Shown here: positions 46,940 to 57,603 of the stretch, piece by piece
Layout: each line of letters opens with the position of its first letter
Numbering within the stretch: position 1 is the first letter of the stretch
Assembly (NCBI RefSeq): GCF_958450345.1
Contig: NC_088781.1
Span: forward strand, 25,459,857-25,523,856
Direction of reading: 5' to 3'
Length of the DNA stretch: 64,000 bases
Source: Calliphora vicina
Taxonomy: Eukaryota; Arthropoda; Insecta; Diptera; Calliphoridae
Made by a program: the position numbers and the translations under genes
The notes under the pieces: generated by a model
What the model saw: only the letters and a program-made list of their open reading frames with translations
What the model was told of the DNA's origin: nothing
The model's database searches: none

Positions 46940-47235
46940 AATGTGCTCCATTATATTGAGAATTTTCAACAATTTTTAATTTTCTCTCACAAGCCAAATT
47001 AATCTGTTGGCATATTGTAGACGTTGGGATGGATACCTATATGGAAACTTCGACAGATCAACTTTTAGATTGCGCCGCAGCGATGTTGGGTAGGTTGTCA
47101 ATTGAGTAGCACGTCGACGAGTAGACTCAGATAGATCCGTATGGATATTTTATCGTACAGTATCCACTGCTTCTCCAGGCCGAGCAACAGTTCTTCGTGG
47201 TTCCTTACATATTGAACCCGGTCCATAATTGACCT
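46940..47235 (-). pseudogene. mariner-like transposase fragment, minus strand
   Basis: Read on the minus strand, broken frames give RRTVARPGEAVDTV, then ESTRRRATQLTTYPTSLRRN and KFPYRYPSQRLQYANRL. These match the linker and second helix-turn-helix region (STRRRAQQL...SLRRIL...KFPYK) of insect mariner-like transposases. Stops interrupt the frame. Confidence 0.55.
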
Positions 47236-47239
47236 TACC

Positions 47240-47345
47240 ATACCTCCCATATAACTTATATATCAGAAAATATTTTATTATCACATATTGATGGTGTGAA
47301 TACAAAATTCGGTACCGCCGAATATAACACTCTTACTTGTTTTTT
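47240..47345 (+). mobile_element. 3' end of a Helentron-like copy
   Basis: AAATTCGGTACCGCCGAATATAACACTCTTACTTGTTTTT corresponds to the 3' end at 61600-61637. The hairpin ATTCGG/CCGAAT is retained although the loop differs, and CTTACTTGTT closes it. The 5' part of the element is absent. Confidence 0.65.
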
Positions 47346-47349
47346 TTTT

Positions 47350-49054
47350 AATTATGGACTGTGTAAATTTTCATTAAGATAACTGCAATCGTTCACGAGC
47401 TCCTAATTTATTTTTTTAATGTTTATTTAGACTTTTGAGTTTTTCAATTTCTTATTGAATATGATATCGGTCAAATGAGCAAGCGATCTTTGCTAACCAC
47501 AAAGTTACTTAGGAAATTCTACGGATATAACTAAGGATCGAGCAATATAACACATATAACACAGACAAAAGATTGTTTATAATGAGATGAATCCCATTAT
47601 CCGCTCAGGCGAATGACTTTAATTTTACGCCATAAGCAGTTATTAGTTGAATTAGTTTAATTTCCATTTGAAATAAAACGTATTCAAGTTATTTCAAATT
47701 TAGTTTTGTTTAACAACATTTACTTACTTACAATTTAAACAACGTAAACCAATAGAATATAATGCAGCGGTAAGATCACAAGAACTTATACCGTAAGTAT
47801 AAAAAACCCGTATTTAATTGTAAAACAAGTGCTTTTTTAAATTAATTGTAAGAGTGTAACATAAGTTAAAACTGAATAAATAGTAAAAAATCAAATCAAA
47901 AAAAAGTTGTATCCCTCTTTAAGGTGGCGGTGAAATGTGCTTTTTCGCCACAGCATTTTAATAATCATATCACAGCCAGCTTTGAGGAGCGATACGATTT
48001 TCTTAAAAATCATCAACCATGAAAATTATAATAAAAATAAAAAAACAAAACTCAGAATCAAAAATGTATTTAAACTTTTCAAGGCAATTGATTGACATTA
48101 ATAAGAAATTGTTACATATAAATAGTGGAATATGTAAATTGTTTGCAACAAACAAGTCTAAACACACGTATTTATTACGATTGAAAAAATCAATGAGCCA
48201 TAAAATATTTTCGAGTTCATAATGATTGGTCGACGCCCACTGTTGTAAGTGAAACTTGAATGTGATTAATGAATTAATGTTGAATATAAAAATTATTATT
48301 ATTATTATTTAGAACCGCAATTATTGGCAACTAAATAACAACAATAATTTTATAAGTCGTTTATAGCTAAACTGCAGTTTAAATAAAATATGACTGTTTT
48401 TCTAAATTGTTTTGTTATCAAGATGAAAATGTAGAATGTTTTGTTTTATTTTTTTTTTAAATTGCCAAATTATAAGCCAACACGCTTTTATAAATTTCAC
48501 CAATTTTGGTCAATAATAATTAGATGAATTTCTCCTGTTGTGTCATAGATTTTACGAGAAGTATCGTTTAGATATTAAGGGTATTCAAAATCGGGAAATA
48601 TTCAACATTCCTTCACTATCCAAATGTTAATGTAGAAGATTAGCTAAAGAAAATATTAAAAATACAGTTTTATTTAAAAAAAGTGGAAATAAATCTGTAA
48701 CTTCTAAAACAATAGTCCGATGTTAATAAAATTTCCTACGACTATACAGGAGTTGTATCCCACTTTTCTACTAATCCAAATTATGGATTCAAAATCAACA
48801 ACAAACTGAAAATTTATAGAATCTTGCCGTTTTGTAATATATTTTTTTGGACTGCCTTGCCGACTACTGCATTACCAAACATCGGAGAACACTACAAGAT
48901 AAAGTTAGTTACTGTGAGTTATGCATTTTGAAGCCATAATTATATATCAACGTGTAGGAAATTGTGTCTTCTTTTCAAAAATGTATAACATTTTTTAGAA
49001 TTAAAAAATTAATAGAAGAATTTTTTCAAAAATATGGGAATCAAAAATGGTAGC
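47350..49054. other. AT-rich intergenic stretch
   Basis: No gene or repeat family recognised. Short Lys/Ile-rich frames such as 48019-48222 have no protein character. Confidence 0.45.
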
Positions 49055-49908
49055 TAACTTTAAAATGCGGGATTTTTTCAAATTTGTAGCTTTTATTGAA
49101 ACAGTTGTACAATATAAATTTATTCAAAGTATTGGCCATTGTTACCTATTACCTTTTCCAGTCTTTCTGGCATATGGATTCCACGCCAAAAGAACCGTTT
49201 AACTTTTAAGTCCAAGAACGAATCAAGCCTATATCGTATACTCAGTTCCAAAGTGAAGCGTATCCCAGAGAGAGCGTTCTGCGTGGATCAAAACAAATAA
49301 TAGTCAGACGGGGCACGGTCTGAACTATAAAGCGGGAGAGGCAAAAATTGCCAACCACTTCATTCTAAATACTTTTTAACAGGTATTGCAATATGTGGCC
49401 GAGCGTTGTCATGAAGGACTATTACGGTTTCATGTCTGGCCGTATATTTTGGACATTTTTCGAGCAACATAAACAAATCAGTTGCGTTCGGTACAGGTGC
49501 CATGTGATGGTCGGGTCAGATTTCAGCAGCTCATAATATATAGCATCCTTTAGCTCCCATCAAATACAGAGCATTACTTTAACGCTATGGTGTCGATTCG
49601 GCTGGTTGGCCGGACTTCAAAGGATTTGGTGCAAAAATGATTTGCTTTTATGGCGTTCAAACATCATTTCGGACATGCAAAATCGACTTTCAAGGTCTCT
49701 CGTCTTCAATTCGTATGGTACCCAATTTCCGTACTTTTGTATGAATCCTGCTGCTCGCTCCCAATGATTTTGGAAGCTCTTGCTGAGTTTGACAACAATT
49801 TTCATGGAGTAAAGCATCCAATTCTTGGTCTTCAAACTTGTTTGGCTGTCCTGGGCGATCTTTTTCTATGTGTAAAAATCACTACTTTTGAACCGAACAA
49901 ACCGCATT
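49055..49908 (-). mobile_element. mariner copy E, right end lost
   Basis: Begins AACTTTAAAATGCGGGATTT and runs through TTTATTCAAAGTATTGGCCA, CGTATCCCAGAGAGAGCGTT, CTATAAAGCGGGAGAGGCAA and CGTTCAAACATCATTTCGGA to TTGGTCTTCAAACTTGTTTG. The minus-strand frame 49617-49835 includes WVPYELKTRDLESRFCMSEM, a mariner transposase motif that precedes the first catalytic Asp. Broken and non-autonomous. Confidence 0.8.
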
Positions 49909-51640
49909 TTTTGGGCCATCTTGAATTTATAAGAATTAACAGCAACGTTAAAAGCTGAACGCTTAACCCCTTCTGCACTGGTTTACCAAGTATTGAACAA
50001 TTTTGTGCCATTACTTTGAAATAATTTTATAATGTTGTAATGTTCTCTAAAAGGGTCCATTTAAATAAATTAGAAACTACTTTCATATTATTTTAATTTT
50101 ATTAGATACAACTTTTAAAAACACTATACGAATTTAATGATAAAACCTCTAGATTTCTACAGAATTTAAAAATATTTGTTATTAAGTTTGCTTTAATAAA
50201 ACGGCAAACTAATTATAAAACAAACGTGTAGGTGTATTAATAACAAAAAAACAATAACATTTAAAATAAAACCATAACAAAAACAAAATGAAATAAAGCT
50301 GTATTTAAACGAAGGAAACGGAAGACCAAGTCATATTTAATGATTTTACAATTAAAAAAATATAAAAAAAATAAAACCAAAAATGGTTCGTTCTGCTCAT
50401 ATTAACAGACAACATAAATAGAAAACAACCAAAAACTTAAATAAGTTTAATAATTGCACTAAATAAGATCATTTAATAAAATTGCTCAAGAAAAAAAAAA
50501 AACAAAATTACTTTAAAAATTTAAAAAAAAAACAAAGAAATACTTCACAACAATCAAAATGACACCAACACCAAAATGTTACTACATATTTGTTTATTTC
50601 TTTAATTTGTTACCGCAATGACCTTAAAAATAATTGAAAACGTTTATTGAACTATAGGAAATAATAAAAAAAAAAATGAAAAAAGCTGACATCATGTTAA
50701 AATTTTTAACTAAACTCCTTTTTTATTAAAGGATCATTTAAAAATCAAGTAACTTTAAGTGATGGCATGAATGACATCACTTTGATGCTTTATTTGGTCA
50801 TGTGTACAGAAGACACATTTGTCAATGTTTTATTGCCAAAAATGAATTAAAGAAAAAAAAAACTGAAACTACTTTTATTTAACCCAATTGTGAACTTTTG
50901 TTGTCAATTTATGAAAACAATTGATTTGCTTAACCAAAATATAAGTAAATTGAAAGTACAAGTAAGTCTACTTGTACTGTATGTATATTTTCCCCCTATC
51001 CTCTACACTTTACTTTAGTGATCAATAATAAATAATTTAAACAGACATTTAAAAACACATAAATTTATAAATTGATTTTTATTTAAATTTCTTTTTTACC
51101 TTATGGAGAATATTGAATTGAAATTTACTTAAAATAAAACAAACAAATATTTATGGTGTTCTTAGTAAGGAAACAAATTTTGGACCATCTGTCAAATTAA
51201 ATGACAGAGTGGACTGACATTGGACTGATACAAACATGACCCTTGGCAGAAATCAGACAATCAGTATAATGTAGCCTCAAAGTTAGCCAAGTTGTACCAA
51301 CATCGATAAGATATCGACATACCTAATGGTCCCACAATTCTTTTTTTCAATATTGTCATAAAATTTTAAATATTGAAATTTAGAAATGAAGTAAAAGTAA
51401 ACTGTGAGATTTCAATTAGAATACAAACTAAAAAGTATTCATTATTACAGTATGAATAATAATGAAAACTTAGGTTTAATTTTTACAAAAATGTGGCCCT
51501 TTTAGTGACTCAGTAGTTTCTTGGATATCTCTTGTTTTTTATTACTGCTTCACAGCAACGTTGCATTGAAATTACTAAAGATTCAATCAACTATTATACT
51601 TTGAAATATTTTATCATTTACCAAGACCAGTCTCCTTTGG
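49909..51640. other. AT-rich intergenic stretch
   Basis: No gene or repeat family recognised. A-rich runs dominate 50200-50700. Confidence 0.45.
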
Positions 51641-51864
51641 CATGCGGCTAACATTTCAATAACTAAAATTGAAAATTAGTTTAGAGCTACTCAAGCAATT
51701 TCAAAACGTTTGCAAACAGCAGTATTCATCATGGGTACCGTTCGAATTAATGCTGAGAGACCTTGAAAGACGATTTTGTATATCTGAAATGCTGCTTGAA
51801 CGCTATAAAAGAAAATCATTTTTGTACCGGTTCATTACTTGTGATGAAAATTGGATCCATTGCA
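51641..51864 (+). mobile_element. mariner fragment F
   Basis: The plus-strand frame contains WVPFELMLRDLERRFCISEM, then LLERYKRKSFLYRFITCDEN WIH in continuation: the N-terminal to first-Asp region of the mariner family (the Asp of the CDENWIH motif is present). It stops abruptly at the CAGTGGGG end of the insertion at 51865. The first 30 bases (51641-51670) are repeated in diverged form at 53730-53759. Confidence 0.75.
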
Positions 51865-52394
51865 CAGTGGGGCAGAATCAAAATTTTTTGAAAATAAATC
51901 TGTCATTTCTAAACGGCTGGTGCGATCGGGATAAGATTTGACACGGGCGTAGACAAGGATTATTCAAGTTTAAGTTATTAAAATGGTCCAGGGGTACGTG
52001 CCATTTTTTTGTTTCCCATCCAATTTCAAAGATTTTGATATTTTTGCAAAGCGCTCGGCTAGATCTCTTATAATTTCTGAGTAATAGCCATTTCAAAATT
52101 TAAATTTTTAAATGTTTTATTAAAAAAACACTTTCTTTAAGAACATATGACAATTTTATTTTTTTTCTTTAAGGTATCTTTATGGAGAACATTTTGGTAT
52201 AAAAAACATCTCCTATTTTTCGTATATGTTGCCTCTACACCCGTCGGAATTTTACAAATTTTTTTATAAAATCCCAAAGCTGGGATCAGAAAGCAGCCCT
52301 GGAAACCTTGATGTGATGAGCAAAATTGTAAAAAAAATTTTTTTTGGGATTTTCGCTTGTATTTATAGGAATTGCGGGGTTCCCTTTGACCTTT

Positions 52395-52915
52395 ATACCA
52401 TGTTCTGACGAGCGGTTGAATTACTTAATTCACGATCTGAATTACTATTGCGAAACAACCTGTTCTCACGACAGATTCGTAATTCAATTTGACATTTATT
52501 TCTTCTTCTTCTTGTTTTATTTTTCTTTACTTTTTTTCTTTTAATTTTTCTGATTTTTTGGTGTGAATTTTAAATTTGTGCTTTGGCAATGGAGAAAAAA
52601 GGTAAGAAAAAGTATAAAATTGTAATACCAATTAACAAAATAAATAATTTAATTATTATTTTCATTATTAGAAAAAAGAAAAAATGCTAGCAAGTGGGAC
52701 CAGTGCAGCTGCCATTGACAAAACACTCGATAAAAATTAGAGATGAGACTGATTTGTTCGTAATTCGTAAGGTAATTCAAACTGAATTACGTACGAACAA
52801 GGTAATTCGCACTTGAAATTTTGTATGGCGAATCATTTAATTCAGTTCGTAATTGGGGGTTGAATGACGAATGAGAGCGTGAATGACGAATAATGCCGTC
52901 GTGAGAACGGGGTAT
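52395..52915. mobile_element. ~520-bp nested element, ends ATACC(A/C)(T/C)GTTCT
   Basis: Left end ATACCATGTTCTGACGAGCG; complemented right end ATACCCCGTTCTCACGACGG. The interior carries paired GTAATTC/GAATTAC and TTCGTAATTC motifs, and a CTGTTCTCACGACAG copy of the end motif at about 52461. No coding frame with protein character. Confidence 0.5.
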
Positions 52916-53054
52916 TAGACAAGTTTTTTTACACTTTGTTATTTAGAATGAAACATTTAAAAAACTTTGAAAATTTCATTGAGTTCTGTTAATAAATAAA
53001 GATTTTATTACATATTACATATTTATTGAGTTTCTAAATAAATTTCAAGTCAAT

Positions 53055-53181
53055 CAGCCCAATTATGAATAAAAATTCCACGGGAGTTTTTCCCCTTTTC
53101 TCATTTTTCCTATTCAAATTCAATGGGAAAAAACTCCCGGGGAACAAACTCCCGCGGAATTTTTTAATCATAATTGGGCTG
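53055..53181. mobile_element. 127-bp hairpin MITE, ends CAGCCCAATTATGA
   Basis: Ends CAGCCCAATTATGAATAAAA and, complemented, CAGCCCAATTATGATTAAAA. Both arms continue into AATTCC(A/G)CGGGAGTTT. The right arm holds an extra CTCCCGGGGAACAAA section. Non-coding; lies within the 1412-bp element. Confidence 0.75.
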
Positions 53182-53276
53182 AATATCTCAATTAGATTCA
53201 AATCATTAACTTCCCGATATAGCAGCCGTTCAGAAATGCCAGATTTATTTCGAAAAATTTTGATTCTGCCCCACTG

Positions 53277-53729
53277 TTTGCTGCATAAACGCTATAAAAG
53301 AAAATAATTTTTGCACCGAATCATTACCTTGCAATGAAAAATAGATCCATTATGATAACCATAGCGATCGTAAGTGATCGTATATGAAGCCCGGGCAACC
53401 AGCCGAATTGACAATAAAGTCAAATATCCTTGGAGCTAAGGTAATGCTCTGTATTTGGTGGGACCAGATGGTTCTTATCTATATTAAGGCTAGACCATCA
53501 CATGGAACCAGCGGCCAGACACGAAACTGTAATATTTCATCATGACAACTCTTGGCTACATGTTGCAATACCTGTTAAAAACTATTTAGAATGAAGTGTT
53601 TGGGAAGTTTTGCCTCACCCACTTTATAGTCCATACCTTGCCCCGTTCTACTACTAAGTATTTGTTTCGTTCGATGCGAACCCTCTCTCTGGGATACACT
53701 TTTGGCTCGGATTCCATATATTTAATTTC
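53277..53729 (+). mobile_element. mariner fragment G
   Basis: Plus-strand orientation. It re-reads AACGCTATAAAAGAAAAT, the same ~60 bases that precede the insertion at 51865, then continues through GAAGCCCGGGCAACCAGCCG, GTATTTGGTGGGACCAGA, CATCATGACAACTCTTGGCT (catalytic HDN region) and TTTGCCTCACCCACTTTATA toward the C-terminus. Broken by many stops. Confidence 0.75.
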
Positions 53730-53759
53730 CATGCGGCTAACATTTTGAGAACTAATTTT

Positions 53760-56439
53760 CCATTTTCGATTATTGATAATCTCCTGGAGATTTGGAAATT
53801 TCTTAAATTAGGACTTGGAGTAGGTTGTACTGCCAAATGATAATTTTTACAGTACGTGTCTTATGTTTTTTTTTATAATTTCTGAAACTACTGATTTTTT
53901 AATTGAATATTTATCACTGATAATTGTTTGCTTCAATCCAGCACTAAAATCGTTTATTATTGTATTTTGGTTTTTAAATTTTCTTAAATTTTAAATATGG
54001 AATATTTTTGTTTTAGTTTTCCTTTTTGCAGAAGTTTAAAAGTTTCCATTGTTTTGCAAATGCCACATTCTTTAAATGTCTTTTTTTAAACTTTATTATT
54101 TAAACATTTTTAAATCTACTGTTGCCCCGTAATCGGTACTCTTTGGGACGAACATAATCCATTATTAACTTGTATATATTACTAATGTCAATGCAGTTCA
54201 TAGAAATGATAAAATAAATAACGAAAATCACAATCTATAGCTGATTAGATTTCAAATGGGAAAGTGCATATTATGTTCTCTTTATGCCGACCACTGATGC
54301 AGTCGTTCTCAATTCTCGTCTTTATATTCGCCTAGGTATAGGGTATTGGGGTATTTTTCCAAAAAAAAAAATTACAATAAGTCGGTTGTAGTCATTATAA
54401 TGAAAAATTGTGTATTTTTAAATCAATCCCAAGCCTGATAAATACAAAATGTTTGATTCATGAAGATATCAATTTAGCGCTAAATTATTTTTGAATTGAG
54501 TATTGAATTTGTTTGAAAGTTAATTCAGTATAAATTAAAATAATTTAATAAATAAAAAAATAATTTTAAAATGCAAAATGTTTGGAAAAACTATAAAAAG
54601 TAAATTATTTTATTTCGCTTGCAAAATTATTTCACAATCTTAGGGCTGTGTTGGGGCAGGTATTAACGATATTAGATTATTTTATTTTTTGCAGTAAAGG
54701 GATTAATTTTAAGTTGAATTGCAGAAAGTTCTAATCAACCATTTTTAGTTATGTTGTTCTTATTACCCTAAAAGTTCTTTAATTATACTTGGTAGATAAG
54801 GCATGACACATTGAACTACTATTTAATAAATACCTAAAGTGTCTACAAATTATCTAATGAATCTCCCCCTTTTTATAGGTCTGTTTACAAAAAAAATTAG
54901 CAACCTAACATAATTTAAATTGAACGAAATTGATTTAATAATTCTGTTGGGGGGCTTTCTTTCGCATACAAACAAATTTAAAACAATTGTGTGATGTCAT
55001 TAACAGGGCTTCAATTAACTTAACAGAAACAAACAAAACATAACAGAGCCCCAACTGCTAATAAACCAGAAACACCTTCACAAAATGTTAAATAAAAAGC
55101 TTTTATTTCTCATAACAATAAAAAAAGCTTTTTTTTAATACAGTACATGAATTAAAATGCGAAACGACGAAACAAAACGTAAATGGAAGAAAACAAAATT
55201 TATTTACAAACAGTTGCAATCTAACAGCGCTTTCGAACGGTACACTACACTTCCCAAATAGAATTAAATTAATTTAATAAAACAAATATTTAACGAATTC
55301 AAAAAAACAAATCTAAATGCTTCGCTCTGTTTAAAAGTAAATAAATTAATTAATTGAGATAAATAATAATAAAAAATATGATTTTCTTTCTATAATAAAA
55401 TTTAATTAAAGTTTCTAATACGAATAATTAAAAACAAGTGAAGTGCACAACGACTAATTTTTTTTTAGAATAATCCAAGTAAATTAACGAATTTTTCTGT
55501 ACGACTTTTAACATTTTTTTCTTTTTTTTTTTGTAACACTAAAAAAAAGAAAAGTAACATACAGTTATAAAAAGAAATTATTTAAATAATTGATAAGAAA
55601 TTTGAAGTTTAAATCAAATTCACGTGTTCAACGAAAATCCTTTGTGTCTGCTACAAAGGACTAACAAGGACTGTGAATTAAAATAGAGAGAGAGAGAAAG
55701 AGAAAAAGGTGTCAAATTAAATTACTGCAAAGACTTTAACGTAAAGTAAACTAAATTGAAAATAGAAAAGTTTTCCACGAATAAAAGAAATATATAAAAA
55801 AAACTTTTTTAATAAAATTTCCAGTAAAACAATAATAAAACAACTCAAGGATTTTGCTAATTCGTCTTTAAAGTGTAAGTAAATTATGAATTATTATGAA
55901 TATAGTGAAATGTTTGTAACATGGAGGTACTTAAATGCCAAATTGTACCACAGAAATATAAACGTTTTAACTTTTCATCCCTAAATTTAATTTTTTTTAC
56001 AATATAGAAAGAAAGCTAAATTTGAATTTTTTTTTTAAATTTTAAAGACTGAGGGATTTCATGTTTTGTAATTTTGTTGAAGCACTTCTTTATAATATGC
56101 GTACTGAAATGAAATGCAAAATCTATTTTTAATTGTAATTTTTGTTAAACATTTACTATTTTTGGAAAATATTGCTACTTAAACCCAAAACTCGAAAAGT
56201 TGCCCGAATTTTGCTCAAATTTTCAGTATTTATTTTTTATCTGATGGAAAACAATTTTAAATCTTAGGAACACCAAAAATGTAAATAGTGCAATATATAT
56301 TCAAAATGAACTCTGTTATTGTCGTGATATTGAGAACCAGTAACCATATTTGACCAGTCTCATATTTGAAGAAAACAGTGTGAGGGGATTCTTTTTTTTT
56401 TTGAAACACAAGTGGGTGTTTCAACCCTAATACTGTAAT
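53760..56439. other. intergenic stretch, mostly AT-rich
   Basis: No coding frame recognised. The only part that looks different is 55230-55874 (listed separately). Confidence 0.4.
55230..55874 (+). other. weak candidate 5'UTR exon of an unidentified downstream gene
   Basis: The block starts with a GC-richer pocket (AGCGCTTTCGAACGGTACAC), continues as A-rich, purine-rich leader-like sequence with a GAGAGAGAGA tract at 55685, lacks repeat signatures, and ends AAAGT before GTAAGTAAA, a near-consensus donor. This is the texture of a non-coding first exon in flies. No TATA, initiator or DPE is convincing and no coding exon follows within the window. Confidence 0.22.
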
Positions 56440-57145
56440 TTTGACAATTAATTGACGATTTAGCTGTCCTTTATATGGTCTAAATTGAGCTTCAATCATA
56501 GGTCTCTATCTAATCAATGTTGAGCTTTGATGGTAGGTTTTTATCTAGTCTAATTTTTACCTCGATCATGTGTCTTTATTTACATAAAGATGAGCTATAA
56601 TCGTAGGTTTTTATGTGGACAAAGTTGAGCTTCAATTGTAGGCCTGTATGTATACAAAGCTGGACCTCAAATGTACGCCTTTATGTAGTCTTAGTTGAGC
56701 TTCAATAGTAGATCTTTATCTAGTCTAAGTTGGACTTCGATCGTAGGTCATAATGTAGACAAAGTTGAGCTTCGATCGTATGCCAAAGCTGAGCCTCAAT
56801 CGTAGGTCTTAATATAGGTATTTATGTGGACTATGTTGGGCTTCAATCGTATGTGATCTAAGTAGAGCTTAAATTTTAGGTCTTTATATAGCCTTAATTG
56901 AGATTTGATCGTAGACCTTTATGTAGTATAATTCGAGCTAGAATCGTTGGAGTAGAACTTTATGTAGAACTTTATGTGGTCTAAGTTGAGCTTCAATTGT
57001 AGGTCTTTATATAATCTAAATTGAGCTTCAATAATAGGTCTTTACGAGGTCGAAGTTGATCTTTAGGTCTTCTTGTAGACAAAAATTAAGCTTAAATCGT
57101 AGGTCACAATATAGACCAACTTGAGTTTCAATCGTAGGTGTTAGA
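56440..57145 (-). repeat. 35-bp minisatellite array, inverse relative of 15417-16445
   Basis: Units read TAGGTCTTTATGTAGTCTAA followed by a GTTGAGCTTCAATCG-like tail, period 35 bp (for example TAGGT at 56499 and 56534). Reverse-complemented, the unit begins CGATTGAAGCTCAACTTAGA, close to CGATTACAGCTAAAATATGA of the first array and of equal length. Internal units are partly truncated (for example near 56780 and 56960). Confidence 0.8.
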
Positions 57146-57266
57146 TCGCATAAAGATTTAGTCCCAGAATTATCAAATAATATTTCAGAAATTTTCAATT
57201 ATATTTTTGAATTTTCTAATTGTGTTTCAGAAAATTCCAAGTATATTTCATAAATTTTAAATTTAT

Positions 57267-57603
57267 CAGGCCTGTCACAGAACCCCATTCTGATCGAAAG
57301 TGGAATTAATTCCGTATTTTGCTTCTTCAGAAAAAGTAAAACGAAAATTTCATTCGGAATGAAACAACTTTCAGTTTTCAAAGTGGAATTGATATTTCTT
57401 TGTAATTATTTATTTTTCTAAAATTTTTAATCAATTTCTGTACTAAAATCTTCCCTTTCTTTTAATATAAAAAACGCTGTCAAATGTAAATCAGAAATAT
57501 GGAATTATTAAATTATACGGAATCTGATGAACCTAAAACGAAATCGATCGGAATAAAAACTACGGAATTGAAACCTTTCCGAACAAAATGTGTGACAGGC
57601 CTG
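57267..57603. mobile_element. 337-bp MITE, TIR CAGGCCTGTCACA (copy 2)
   Basis: Exact 13-bp terminal inverted repeats CAGGCCTGTCACA. The body is the reverse complement of 45211-45538 with moderate divergence. Non-coding; a minus-strand frame at 57199-57381 crosses its border and is spurious. Confidence 0.85.

Larger units (their letters stand above)
51865..53276. mobile_element. 1412-bp TIR element inserted between mariner fragments
   Basis: Begins CAGTGGGGCAGAATCAAAAT and ends with its complement. The arms match for about 65 bases with a handful of differences, including AACGGCTG near their inner ends. The CAGTGG-type end would suit a hAT-like element, but no 8-bp duplication is visible, so the class is unsure. 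The interior has no transposase. It has itself been hit by the elements at 52395-52915 and 53055-53181. Confidence 0.75.
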
